Origin: Haladaptatus caseinilyticus
Lineage (GTDB): Archaea; Halobacteriota; Halobacteria; Halobacteriales; Haladaptataceae
Direction of reading: 5' to 3'
NCBI RefSeq assembly: GCF_026248685.1
Contig: NZ_CP111036.1
Span: 434,001 to 498,000 of the forward strand
Length of the DNA: 64,000 bases
The notes under the pieces were generated by a model. The model was not told the origin of the DNA. It searched no databases and worked only from the letters and a program-made list of their open reading frames with translations. A program made the position numbers and the translations under genes. Positions 43,432 through 52,730 of this stretch are shown piece by piece; the first letter of the stretch is position 1, and each line of letters starts with the position of its first letter.

Positions 43432-43952
43432 ACGGATTCACTGAAACGGCTATCTCTCTCATCCACCAGTACGGCTTTCTCGCCGTCTTCGTATTCGCGT
43501 TTCTAGAGTCTTCGATGTTGTTTCCGTTTCTACCCAGTGAACTCGTCGTTCCCGCCGCGGCGGGCGTGTTGGTTCGCGACCCTGTTTCGTTCGTCCTGTT
43601 CGTCCTCGCCATGACGGTTGGCACGACCGTCGGCAGTCTCTTCCCGTACCTCGTCGGCCACGGGGGACACGAAGCGCTCGACACGTACGGCGACTATCTG
43701 CGGATTTCGGACGACGAGGTAGACCGTGCGAGTCGCTGGTTTCGCAAATGGGGCGAACACTCCGTCCTCTGGGGTCGTCTTCTGCCAGTCCTTCGTTCGA
43801 TCATCTCGATTCTTGCGGGCTTCGCCGAGATGCGATTTTGGAAGTTCGTCGTCTACACGACGGTCGGCGCGCTCCTATTCAACGTCGCAGTTACGGGATT
43901 AGTGTATGTCGGCCGGGACGATCTACTTCACATGCTTTTCGTGCTTTCGTAG
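43428..43952 (+). CDS. DedA-family membrane protein
   Basis: A 174-residue integral membrane protein of the DedA/SNARE-associated group. Family marks are FAFLESSMLFPFLPSELVVPAAAG near residue 20 and the Arg-rich region FRKWGEHSVLWGRLLPVLRSIISILAGFAEM near 104, with about five helices. Such proteins have been linked to lipid scrambling and membrane energetics. The start at 43428 is chosen from the ATGA overlap with the gene upstream. It is 39 bases before the transcription factor S gene. Confidence 0.87.
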   Translation: MNGFTETAISLIHQYGFLAVFVFAFLESSMLFPFLPSELVVPAAAGVLVRDPVSFVLFVLAMTVGTTVGSLFPYLVGHGGHEALDTYGDYLRISDDEVDRASRWFRKWGEHSVLWGRLLPVLRSIISILAGFAEMRFWKFVVYTTVGALLFNVAVTGLVYVGRDDLLHMLFVLS

Positions 43953-43991
43953 TACGTGGTGTTTTTGAGTCTCGGCCCGCTATCCGCGGAC

Positions 43992-44321
43992 ATGCAATTC
44001 TGCGACGACTGCGGGTCCATGATGAAATCCATGGGATCGAAGATGGTCTGTGCGAACGACGACTGTCAGGCGACGACCGAAAAGGACGAAGAGCGCGCGA
44101 AGGAGTTCGTCTCCACCGAGGAACAAGGCGACTCGGAAGTCATCGAAACCGAAGAGGGCGCGGATTTCGAGGGGAAACCGACCGCAACCGACATCACCTG
44201 TGACAAATGCGGCCACGGCGAAGCGTGGTACACCATCAAACAGACCGCTTCCGCCGACGAACCGCCGACGCGCTTTTTCAAATGTAAGGAGTGTGGCTAC
44301 CGCTGGCGGGAGTACAACTGA
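43992..44321 (+). CDS. tfs: Transcription factor S (TFIIS/RPA12-like)
   Basis: Restores stalled RNA polymerase by stimulating cleavage of the transcript 3' end. The 109-residue protein has two zinc ribbons: Cys4, Cys7, Cys20, Cys25, and Cys70, Cys73, Cys98, Cys101. The acidic hairpin tip Asp89-Glu90 (ASADEPPT) that inserts into the polymerase funnel is present. The ATG at 43992 follows DedA by 39 bases. The separating linker is highly acidic, as is usual in halophiles. Confidence 0.95.
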   Translation: MQFCDDCGSMMKSMGSKMVCANDDCQATTEKDEERAKEFVSTEEQGDSEVIETEEGADFEGKPTATDITCDKCGHGEAWYTIKQTASADEPPTRFFKCKECGYRWREYN

Positions 44322-44380
44322 CAGTCGCAGTTTTTGACTTCAGACCGACGTTTTAGGTGTCGGGACCACCACTATATGGT

Positions 44381-47065
44381 ATGCGATTACATACCCGTGA
44401 CGTAAGCCAAGACGTCCACGAACTCGGCGGTCTGCTTGGCGACGTACTCTCTCGCCTCGGGTCGGAAGAAGCGTTCGAGGCGGTGGAGACCCTGCGTGCC
44501 GGATCCATCGATTATCGCCGCGGTAAGACGAGTTCACGGAACGAGATTCGAGACGAGATCAGCCAGCTCTCGCCGGAGTTGGCGGGACACGTCGCCCGAG
44601 CGTTCGCGACGTACTTCGAACTCATCAACCTAGCCGAAGAGCGCCAGCGTGTTCGGGCGATCCGCGAAGGAACACAGGAGGGAACGTTGGACGATAGCCT
44701 CTGTGCGACAGCCGAAACGCTAGCCGAGGAGGGTGCCGACCCGGAAACCGTTCAGCAGGTACTGAACGACGTGTGTGTCGTTCCGACGTTCACCGCTCAT
44801 CCGACGGAAGCACGGCGGAAAACCGTAAAGGCGAAACTTCGGTCGGTTGCAACCCTGCTCGCCGAGCTGGACGAGCGCAGACTGACCGACCAGGAGCAAG
44901 CCCGGTTGGAGCGAAAACTGGAGAGTGAGGTCGCTGGTCTCTGGGAGACGCGACAAGTCAGAAAACGACGACCGGACGTGACGGACGAAGCGAGAAACGT
45001 CCTCTGGTACCTCGAAAACGTCCTGTTCGACATCGTCGGCGAAGTGTACGACGAACTCGACCACACGGTTGGCGAGGCGTTCGATGCCGACGTGCCGGAA
45101 CTGTTCTCGTTTCGCTCGTGGGCCGGGAGCGACCGCGACGGCAACCCGTACGTTACACCGGAAATCACGGCAGAGACGCTCGAACGGCAGCGCGAGGTCG
45201 TACTGGAACGGTACCGCGACGAGTTGAAACGACTGTCCGGCGTTCTCAGTCAGGACGGCGACCGAGTCGAGACGGGCGATCGATTCGATGCGAGTTTGGA
45301 CAGCGACCGGGAACGGTTTCCCGTCATCGCCAAAACCGCGACTGAACGGTATCCGGACGAACCGTATCGGCAAAAGCTCGCGTTGATGCGTGTACGAATC
45401 GACCGCGTGGGCGACGTGCGACCCGGCGGTTACGGCGATGCCGACGAACTGCTCGCAGATGTCACCCTGATTGCCGACAGCCTCCGGCAAAACGGCGGCG
45501 AGGCGGTCGTCGAAACGGAAGTCGATCCGCTTTTGCGATGCGTCGAAACGTTCGGATTTTCGCTCGCATCGCTCGATTTGCGCGACCATCAGGAGAATCA
45601 CACGACGGCGATCGCAGAGGCGTTAGCCCGCGAAGGGTTCGATTACGACTCGATGGACGAGGACGAACGTGTCGAACTGCTCAGCGATGCGATTTTGCAA
45701 GACGAATCGATTATCGACCTCGACCCGGACGGACTCTCCGATACCGCGGGACGAGTGCTGACGCTGTTTTCCGAAACCGCCGATTGGCAGCGGGAGTACG
45801 GCCAGTCAGCCATCGACACCTACTGCATCAGCATGACGGAAGAAGCGAGTCACGTCCTCGAAGTGCTGTTTCTCGCCGATCAAGCCGGAATCGTCGATTT
45901 GCCGGGGTACTGTGGACTGGACGTCGTTCCACTGCTCGAAACCGAGTACGCCCTCTCGGGCGCTCGACGGATCATCGGGACGCTGTTCGAGAACGAAGCC
46001 TACACTGCCGCACTCGACGCCCGAGGATGGACGCAAGAAATCATGCTCGGCTACTCCGATTCGAACAAGGAGAACGGGTTCCTCGCCGCGAACTGGAGCC
46101 TCTACAAGAATCAGAAACGGCTCGCCGAAATCGCGTCCGAGTACGACGTGGCGCTCCGCCTGTTTCACGGACGTGGCGGATCGATTTCCCGCGGCGGTGG
46201 TCCAATGAACGAAGCGCTGCTCGCGCTTCCGCGCGAAACCGTGTCCGGGCAGGTGAAATTCACCGAACAGGGCGAAGCCATCGCGGAGAAGTACGCCAAT
46301 CCCGCGATCGCAGAACGCAACGTCGAACAGATGCTGGACGCCCAAATACGGGCTCGCTACGAATCGCTTCAACGGGACCGTGAGGAGGTGCCCGACGAGT
46401 GGTCGAACCTCATGGATATCGCCGCGGACGCCGCCCGTGATGCATACCGCGACCTCCTCGGCTCCGAGGGGTTCGTCACCTATTTCGAGCAGACGACGCC
46501 GATACAGGTCATCGAGGACCTCAACCTCGGGTCGCGCCCCGCCTCGCGGTCCGGCGAACGAACCGTGGAAGACCTCCGTGCGATTCCATGGGTGTTCTCG
46601 TGGACGCAGTCCCGCTGTATTCTCCCGGGGTGGTATGCCCTCGCCGTTGGACTCGATGCCGCGATCGAAGACGGCGAGATCGACACCCTCCGGGAAATGT
46701 ACGAAGAATGGCCGTTCTTCCGGACGACGCTCGACAACGCGACCCTGGCCCTCGCCCGTACGGATCTCGAAATCGCACGAGAGTACGCCACGCTCGCGTC
46801 GGACGACCTTCGAGAGGCGTTTTTCCCGCAGTTGGAAGCGGAGTACGAACGTTGTGTCGAACTCGTTACGGACATCACGGAACGCGACGAACTGCTCGAA
46901 CGAGAATGGCTTCGAAACAGCCTCGGCCGACGAAATCCGTACGTTGACCCACTCAACCTCCTGCAGGTGAACCTCCTTCGACAAACGCATCTCACCGAGA
47001 CGGAGCGCAGAGCACTCAGGCTCACGGTGACGGGTGTGGCGGCGGGGATGAAAAACACGGGATAA
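44381..47065 (+). CDS. ppc: Phosphoenolpyruvate carboxylase
   Basis: Carboxylates PEP to oxaloacetate, feeding the TCA cycle. The 894-residue protein is bacterial-type length. The motifs VVPTFTAHPTEARRKTV (catalytic His, residue about 140), GSDRDGNPYVTPE, the FHGRGGSISRGGGP loop near residue 600 and GSRPASR near 717 are all present. The start is placed at 44381 just after a TATATGG element; eight in-frame upstream codons have no support. Presence with PckA and malic enzyme gives both directions around the PEP/oxaloacetate node. Confidence 0.95.
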   Translation: MRLHTRDVSQDVHELGGLLGDVLSRLGSEEAFEAVETLRAGSIDYRRGKTSSRNEIRDEISQLSPELAGHVARAFATYFELINLAEERQRVRAIREGTQEGTLDDSLCATAETLAEEGADPETVQQVLNDVCVVPTFTAHPTEARRKTVKAKLRSVATLLAELDERRLTDQEQARLERKLESEVAGLWETRQVRKRRPDVTDEARNVLWYLENVLFDIVGEVYDELDHTVGEAFDADVPELFSFRSWAGSDRDGNPYVTPEITAETLERQREVVLERYRDELKRLSGVLSQDGDRVETGDRFDASLDSDRERFPVIAKTATERYPDEPYRQKLALMRVRIDRVGDVRPGGYGDADELLADVTLIADSLRQNGGEAVVETEVDPLLRCVETFGFSLASLDLRDHQENHTTAIAEALAREGFDYDSMDEDERVELLSDAILQDESIIDLDPDGLSDTAGRVLTLFSETADWQREYGQSAIDTYCISMTEEASHVLEVLFLADQAGIVDLPGYCGLDVVPLLETEYALSGARRIIGTLFENEAYTAALDARGWTQEIMLGYSDSNKENGFLAANWSLYKNQKRLAEIASEYDVALRLFHGRGGSISRGGGPMNEALLALPRETVSGQVKFTEQGEAIAEKYANPAIAERNVEQMLDAQIRARYESLQRDREEVPDEWSNLMDIAADAARDAYRDLLGSEGFVTYFEQTTPIQVIEDLNLGSRPASRSGERTVEDLRAIPWVFSWTQSRCILPGWYALAVGLDAAIEDGEIDTLREMYEEWPFFRTTLDNATLALARTDLEIAREYATLASDDLREAFFPQLEAEYERCVELVTDITERDELLEREWLRNSLGRRNPYVDPLNLLQVNLLRQTHLTETERRALRLTVTGVAAGMKNTG

Positions 47066-47112
47066 CACCTCCACGACAAACGTTACGGACGTGATCGAAA
47101 AACCGGTATCGC

Positions 47113-47943
47113 TCAGGGTTGCGCGATAGTCAACCAGAAGAAGAAGACGACAGCACCGCCGAGCGTCGTGCTGGCGACCGCATGCGTCCTGAGTTTATCG
47201 AGGAGGTGATGTGCATCGTCGGAGAGTTGGGCGACCTCGTAGATTTCGCCGCCGAGTTCACAACGCGGGAGGAAATCCATCGCGACGTGGAGGAAGACGC
47301 CCGCCGCAAAGCCGAACACGAGACCGTTAACCGCGTCGGTCGAGGGGAGGTCGAGAAGTCCAGAGAGGATGGCTGTGATGCCGACACCGGCCGCGGGAAG
47401 GAGGAGAACCGAGGCTGGTTTGCCCGCGCGTTGGAGGCGGTGAGCGGCGACGTAGCCAGCGGGGCCCTTGTGGGAAACGATGGCGAGTCCGAGCAGTAGG
47501 CCGAGGTCCGGCATGTTACCGTACACGAGTCCGATGATGGCCCCTGCGGTAAGCGAATGTGCGGTCAGTTCGAGCGCGGCGTGGTCGAAGGGAACGTCCA
47601 AGTGCATCAGTCGGTGGCCGATGGTGTGCGCCCCGAAGCCGGTTAAAATACCGAACGCGATACCGAAACCGCCGAATTCCGGATGGTGTCCGATCGCGCC
47701 AGGGACGAGGAAAACGGCGGCGCTAGTTATCATCGCGCCGCTGGCCAGTCCAAACGCCCAGACGAGCTTTCTCGCGTGCGTAGATTCACCCGCTCGTGAA
47801 CCGAGGACGGCGGCACCCGCCATCGCACCGAACGCGACCCATGCAACGGCGAGAACCTTGTACAGCCCCACCGAGAGCGCAACGCCCGAGAGAATGACGA
47901 GCGTACCGAATCCGAGAAGACCGATTCGAGACAGTCGTGCCAT
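47113..47943 (-). CDS. ZIP-family metal transporter, second copy
   Basis: A 276-residue membrane protein with about eight helices. The metal site residues are in FGAHTIGHRLMHLDVPFDHAALELTAHSLTAG and LAIVSHKGPAGYVAAHRLQ, where HKGPAG corresponds to HxxPEG of ZIP, with Glu replaced. The sequence diverges from the ZIP at 38242, so a different metal preference is possible. It converges with ppc with 47 bases between. Confidence 0.78.
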   Translation of the reverse strand: MARLSRIGLLGFGTLVILSGVALSVGLYKVLAVAWVAFGAMAGAAVLGSRAGESTHARKLVWAFGLASGAMITSAAVFLVPGAIGHHPEFGGFGIAFGILTGFGAHTIGHRLMHLDVPFDHAALELTAHSLTAGAIIGLVYGNMPDLGLLLGLAIVSHKGPAGYVAAHRLQRAGKPASVLLLPAAGVGITAILSGLLDLPSTDAVNGLVFGFAAGVFLHVAMDFLPRCELGGEIYEVAQLSDDAHHLLDKLRTHAVASTTLGGAVVFFFWLTIAQP

Positions 47944-48027
47944 GTTTATTAAACTCGGTGTTCATCTTATTAAGTCGTCGGTTCTCGGCCACAACATTAA
48001 TTTATTGTGATAATAACGGGACGAGTA

Positions 48028-48270
48028 ATGCAGACGAAGACGGTTCGAAACATTCTCCCACCTGGTCGTGCAGTGCAAGCATTCGTCCTGGTTTCTTTGT
48101 TCGCGGGAACGGTTCCATTCGCGGACGCAGTCGTATCCGGAACGCTTTCGCGTCTCGGGGTTTCCGTCGGCGGTGCCGAACTCTTTCCGTTGCTTTCGAT
48201 GGCTACGATCGGTACGTCGGCCAGCGTTTCGTTCTGTTGTCTCGCGTGCTGGCGCTCTTTGCAGGCGTAA
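48028..48270 (+). CDS. Small membrane protein, 80 aa
   Basis: Two hydrophobic segments (about residues 18-38 and 52-72) and a CCLACW Cys cluster near the end. No family is recognised. The start at 48028 is chosen over a non-halophilic seven-codon extension upstream. It ends four bases before the YqjF gene, so it is probably co-transcribed with it. Confidence 0.6.
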   Translation: MQTKTVRNILPPGRAVQAFVLVSLFAGTVPFADAVVSGTLSRLGVSVGGAELFPLLSMATIGTSASVSFCCLACWRSLQA

Positions 48271-48274
48271 CGTC

Positions 48275-48955
48275 ATGCGTGCACTCCAGTTCGCGTGGCG
48301 GGACTGCCTCTTCGTTCACTGGCCGATCGAACGTGACACGCTTCGAACCGCCGTTCCGGACTCGCTCGCACTCGACACGTACGATGGTCAAGCGTGGGTC
48401 AGCGCCCTCGCGTCCACTGTCGAGCGGGCTCGACCGCCGGGCGTACCAGCGCGACTCGGACTGACGTTTCCGCAGGTCAACTTCCGAACCTACGTCCGGC
48501 TAGGTCACACGCCGGGGGTCTACTTTCTAAGCCTCGATGCCGCCAGTCGGCTCGCAACTCGCATCGCACGAACAGCGTACCGACTGCCGTACTATCACGC
48601 GAATATCACCACGGAGGTGGATACCGACTATCACGTTCGAAGTCAGCGTATTCAACCGGGCGCACCGCCGATGGAATTCGAGGCGACCTACGACACCGAA
48701 GGGTCGGCATACACGTCGAATTCGGGGTCGCTCGGGAGTTTCCTCGCGGAACGTTACCGCCTGTTCGTCCCGCAGGCGGGACTCACGACACGTATCGAAC
48801 ACGACCCCTGGTATCTGTACCCCACCACCGCCGATGTACGCGCGAATTCGCTGTTCGAGTCGGTTGGACTGACCGAACCGGAAGCGAGCCCCCGCGTTCG
48901 ATACTGTCCCAGAATGGAATTTCTCGTCCACACACCGACTCGAATCGACGGATAG
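48275..48955 (+). CDS. YqjF-family (DUF2071) protein
   Basis: A 226-residue protein. The N-terminal FAWRDCLFVHWPIERDTLRTAVPDSLALDTYDGQAWVSAL and PQVNFRTYVRL, with a later FFSLDAASRLATRIARTAYRLPYY-like helix, match the acetoacetate-decarboxylase-like fold of DUF2071. The biochemical role is not established. The ATG at 48275 is the first that gives the family's N-terminus. Confidence 0.82.
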   Translation: MRALQFAWRDCLFVHWPIERDTLRTAVPDSLALDTYDGQAWVSALASTVERARPPGVPARLGLTFPQVNFRTYVRLGHTPGVYFLSLDAASRLATRIARTAYRLPYYHANITTEVDTDYHVRSQRIQPGAPPMEFEATYDTEGSAYTSNSGSLGSFLAERYRLFVPQAGLTTRIEHDPWYLYPTTADVRANSLFESVGLTEPEASPRVRYCPRMEFLVHTPTRIDG

Positions 48956-49068
48956 GGAACTGGAATCGATTCGATTTGTCTTGGTACATCCACGAGACCG
49001 ATCCGGTCACCTTCCTGACGCCGCGCTTGGTTAGTTCAGTATCGGACGATTCGAAGGAGAATCGAGTT

Positions 49069-49590
49069 CTACCAAGAAACGTCGAACGTCCGTTCGTTCG
49101 TCGTCTCGTCTTCCTCGACTTCGACGAACGCGCCGTTACTGTTGAACTTCTTGGCAATTCCCTCGACGATACCCTGGTCCATCGACAACGGGTATGGCGT
49201 ATCACACACCATTCGTCCCCCCGTCTCGCCGGTCTTCTCGAACTCGTAATAGCCGACATCGCCTTTGTGGTGCATTTGATACACGTCATCGAGGCTGTTC
49301 AATGCGGCTTCGACGCTGTCGATGGCCGGCGGCCACTCGACGGTTTCCGGAATCTCCTTGCCGATCGTCTTCACCGTTTGTGGGCCGATAGAGTCCACGA
49401 GTTCGTCGAGTGCGGCGAGTGCGTTTTCGAGCGAATACCATTCGCCTTGTTGTGGTTCCGGAATACCGTGACTTTCGAGAACATCGATAACACGGGTTCG
49501 GTACGCACCCGAGAGTCGAGATACACCCTCGACGATGGAGGAGAGCGAGTCACCCTTTACTTCTGCATCTGCCGTCATTGTCTGCGCCAT
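49069..49590 (-). CDS. Conserved haloarchaeal protein, 173 aa
   Basis: An acidic mixed alpha/beta protein. The segment GEWYSLENALAALDELVDSIGPQTVKTIGKEIPETV near residue 50 resembles the Trp-Tyr plus IGP pattern found in the V4R/heme-NO-binding-like family and in DUF2378 proteins, but I am not confident. No Cys/His pattern that would bind heme is obvious. The gene starts in an AT-rich 200-base spacer shared with the divergent methyltransferase-like gene. Confidence 0.6.
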   Translation of the reverse strand: MAQTMTADAEVKGDSLSSIVEGVSRLSGAYRTRVIDVLESHGIPEPQQGEWYSLENALAALDELVDSIGPQTVKTIGKEIPETVEWPPAIDSVEAALNSLDDVYQMHHKGDVGYYEFEKTGETGGRMVCDTPYPLSMDQGIVEGIAKKFNSNGAFVEVEEDETTNERTFDVSW

Positions 49591-49792
49591 GAAATATCCG
49601 TTCAGATAGCCATATTAAATATCTTACTATTATCAAACTATATAATTATGCGGATAGATGATTCATTTCGATCAACCAACCGATAGCGATCTCTTTCTTC
49701 CGAAAATCCCTGTCGAAATTACAGTCATCGGACTATGAGTCTCGTATAGTTCTTCCCATACTCTTATTATATATTATGATTTATACTATCAT

Positions 49793-50524
49793 ATGAATAT
49801 AGAAGACAAACTGACAAAACCCGACTCATCGCCCGAGACGTATGAAATCGAGGATGTGGCGTTCATCGGTCGCACACTCGATGAGTACGTACGTATGTTC
49901 GACCTCGACCTCGACGACCTCGCTGACGCCTCGATTCTCGACTGTCCATCGGGGGCCTGCGCTTTCGTCGCCGAAGCGACGAAGCGTGGAATTTCAGCGG
50001 TCGGGGCGGACGTGATGTACCGATCGGATTACGACGACCTCGACGAACGCGGCGAGGTCGATATCGAGATGGCGCTTGAGGGTTTCGACGGCGTCGAAGA
50101 CCTGTTCGAATGGGAGTTCTACGGCAATGTGGACGGCGTCCGAGAACGCTGGACGAACGCATACGAAACGTTCATCGACGATTACCCCGCCGGTCTTGCC
50201 TCCGAACGGTACGTTCCCGCCAAACTCCCGAGCCTTCCGTTCGAGGATGACGAGTTCACCCTCACACTCTCGGCGCATTTGCTGTTGCTCTACGCCGACC
50301 GACTGAGCCACGAATTCCACGTCGAATCCCTCCGTGAGCTCGCACGGGTAACCGAAAACGAGGTTCGAGTTTACCCGCTTGCGGATTTCGAAGGAACACC
50401 GTACGCGCGATTGGACGAAATTCTCGATGCGTTAGAGGAAGACGGCCACGGCGTCGAAATCAAGGCAGTTCCGTTCGAGTTCCAACGCGGTGCCAGCGAC
50501 ATCCTCGTCATCGATTGCGCCTGA
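49793..50524 (+). CDS. SAM-dependent methyltransferase-like protein, 243 aa
   Basis: Rossmann-type SAM-binding pattern: ILDCPSGACAFVAEATKRGISAVGADVMY (motif I plus the acidic residue of motif II) near residue 48, and LPFEDDEFTLTLSAHLLLLYAD, where motif IV lies, near 168. The substrate cannot be predicted. It precedes the glycosyltransferase by 191 bases and has its own AT-rich promoter. Confidence 0.75.
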   Translation: MNIEDKLTKPDSSPETYEIEDVAFIGRTLDEYVRMFDLDLDDLADASILDCPSGACAFVAEATKRGISAVGADVMYRSDYDDLDERGEVDIEMALEGFDGVEDLFEWEFYGNVDGVRERWTNAYETFIDDYPAGLASERYVPAKLPSLPFEDDEFTLTLSAHLLLLYADRLSHEFHVESLRELARVTENEVRVYPLADFEGTPYARLDEILDALEEDGHGVEIKAVPFEFQRGASDILVIDCA

Positions 50525-50715
50525 TTGCAACTGGTACCCGGTTCGTTCGCTGCTGACAAACCGCTCCCAGTACGGACTCCTCCAACCGATTCATTACGTT
50601 CGGGGTGCACGTTACCTCTCGTCGTTCGGATTCAGTCGTGTTCTACTGTCTGCTATTTATCCACTACAAACACAAAATCCAAATATACTTGCCGCGGCAC
50701 CGTAGAGAGTTCCCC

Positions 50716-51672
50716 ATGAGTCGGACCGTCGCCGTCGCACATTATCCGGAGGGTGCTGGTCACGCGACCCGGATGCTCGCCGTGGCACAGGCACTGGAAG
50801 GGCCGGAAACCGACGTCGTTCTCGCCGGTGGTGGCCCCGGGTCACGGTTTATCGAGTACAACGGATACGAAGTGTACCGCCCGGCGACAGTCGATTATAT
50901 CGGCGACTATCAAGGTGGGTCGATTCTCGATGTCGTCACGAGGAGCGTTCCAAACAGTCTCAAACGGGTGTTCGATTTTGCTCGATGGCTTCGTCGGGAA
51001 GACCCCGCAGCGCTCGTTACCGACGACATGTTCGCCGCGATGGCGGCCCAGTTCACTGCCACGCCACTGTACGTGCTCACGCACAACGCCGCGTCCTACT
51101 ACGACGCCGCGATCCAAGAAGCGTTCACGTGGTTGTTGAATCAGTATCAACTCTCGGTCGCCCGTGCGTTCCTCTATCCTGCCGTCTGGCCGCCGGACCA
51201 GGGTGACCCGCCAGGCGTCGTTCATATCCCACCGATCGCACTCGAACCCAACGGCGCACAAGCGCCGGACGACGTCGGCGTTCTCGTGGTTCCGAGTACC
51301 TACTCCACGAACTTCGGTGAGCTCGCGCGAATGCTCCGGGAAGAGGGCCACACAGTGACGCTCGTCGGCGACGACGACTGGGAATGTGCTGCGTCGCTCC
51401 TTCCGTGGATTCGGTCAGCAGACATGGTCGTCTGTTCGGGCTACTCCACGGTCATGGAGGCCGCCGTCGCCGGAACGCCGTGTATCATCTACCCCTTCAC
51501 CGACGAACAACACGGTGTCTCACGGGTCATCGAACGCAGAGGCCTTCGCGGCTTCCAGGTCGAACACTCGACTCCACACATCCTGCGGGCGGTGCGCCAT
51601 CCACCGGAAGCACCCAGTCACGAAAACGGTGCGAAGCGGGCCGCGGAGTTCGTGCTCAACCACATGGAGTAG
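50716..51672 (+). CDS. Glycosyltransferase, GT28/MurG-like, 318 aa
   Basis: GT-B fold enzyme. The N-terminal domain begins AVAHYPEGAGHATRMLAVAQAL and has VLAGGGPGSRF; the C-terminal domain has VVCSGYSTVMEAAVAGTPCIIYPFTDEQHGVSRVI, the nucleotide-sugar pocket of the GT28 group. Acceptor and donor are unknown, but UDP-GlcNAc-type donors are usual. The start at 50716 is the one giving the family's N-terminus. It lies 69 bases before the RFAP-synthase-like gene and may be in one operon with it. Confidence 0.82.
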   Translation: MSRTVAVAHYPEGAGHATRMLAVAQALEGPETDVVLAGGGPGSRFIEYNGYEVYRPATVDYIGDYQGGSILDVVTRSVPNSLKRVFDFARWLRREDPAALVTDDMFAAMAAQFTATPLYVLTHNAASYYDAAIQEAFTWLLNQYQLSVARAFLYPAVWPPDQGDPPGVVHIPPIALEPNGAQAPDDVGVLVVPSTYSTNFGELARMLREEGHTVTLVGDDDWECAASLLPWIRSADMVVCSGYSTVMEAAVAGTPCIIYPFTDEQHGVSRVIERRGLRGFQVEHSTPHILRAVRHPPEAPSHENGAKRAAEFVLNHME

Positions 51673-51741
51673 CAAACACGCGATACCACGGTAATTTGCC
51701 ACTGCCGAAATCGGCTTTTTCCCTTCCACTGACGTGTACGT

Positions 51742-52713
51742 ATGGTACAGGTGACGGTCGGGGCGCGACTCCACTTCGGATTCCAGAACCTCTCGCTCGC
51801 CCACGAGCGACTGTACGGCGGGCTTGGAGTCGCGCTCGAATCACCGATCGTCTCAGTCGAGGCAAATCCAGCAAACGAGCTACGATGCGACGATTCCCGC
51901 GCACGGGAGTACGCTCGCTGTGCCACGGATATTTTGGGCGTTCCGGGCGTGAATCTGCGAGTGCACGAAACCCTGCCAAGCCACGTCGGACTCGGTAGTG
52001 GAACACAGCTCGCGCTCACGGTCCTCGCCGCAGTTGCGCGGGCGTACGACCGCCAGCCGATGATCCACGAGAACGCACCCGAACTCGACCGTGGCGGGAG
52101 AAGCGGCGTCGGCGTTTCGACGTTCGAGCGAGGCGGGTTCGTCGTCGATGCGGGCCATCCGACGGAGCGGTTCACGACTGCCCGCCCTCGTCGCGGCGAG
52201 TGGTCAGTGCCACCAATCGTGGCCCGTCGACCGATTCCCCCGGAGTGGCGATTCGTCATCGTGCTTCCCGAGTCCGAACCGGGGAGAAGCGGCGACGAGG
52301 AGGACGAGAGCATGCGTACCGTCGTCGAGCGGGCGGACCCCACCATCGCGAACGACATTTCCGTAGTGCTCCTTCGGCGAGCGCTTCCGGCAATCGCACG
52401 CGACGACCCCGTGGAATTCGGGAATGCAGTGGCCGAAATCGGCCGGTTGAACGGTGCTTGGTACGCCGACGAACAGGGTGGTGTCTATCGTCCGCCGGTC
52501 GGTGAACTCGTGACGCTGATGGAAGAATCCCCCGCGATTTTCGGTGCGGGTCAGTCCTCGTGGGGACCTGCCGTATACGGCGTGACGACGCGAAATCGGG
52601 CGGACAGAGCGGTCGAAGTCGCACAACTGGCGCTCGATTCGGCGGGGGTCGGCGGCGACGTGCTGGTTGCTCGGCCACGGAACAGCGGCGCGAGCGTAAA
52701 CGGTAAGCAGTAG
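51742..52713 (+). CDS. Beta-ribofuranosylaminobenzene 5'-phosphate synthase-like GHMP protein
   Basis: A 323-residue protein of the GHMP fold. The glycine-rich phosphate motif is LPSHVGLGSGTQLALTVLAAVARAY near residue 81, and the rest matches the RFAP-synthase family that makes the first committed step of methanopterin synthesis. Haloarchaea lack methanopterin, so a related pterin or folate-like role is inferred rather than shown. Start at 51742 follows a ribosome-site-poor 69-base spacer. Confidence 0.82.
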   Translation: MVQVTVGARLHFGFQNLSLAHERLYGGLGVALESPIVSVEANPANELRCDDSRAREYARCATDILGVPGVNLRVHETLPSHVGLGSGTQLALTVLAAVARAYDRQPMIHENAPELDRGGRSGVGVSTFERGGFVVDAGHPTERFTTARPRRGEWSVPPIVARRPIPPEWRFVIVLPESEPGRSGDEEDESMRTVVERADPTIANDISVVLLRRALPAIARDDPVEFGNAVAEIGRLNGAWYADEQGGVYRPPVGELVTLMEESPAIFGAGQSSWGPAVYGVTTRNRADRAVEVAQLALDSAGVGGDVLVARPRNSGASVNGKQ

Positions 52714-52730
52714 GCCCGATTGTCACCCAC

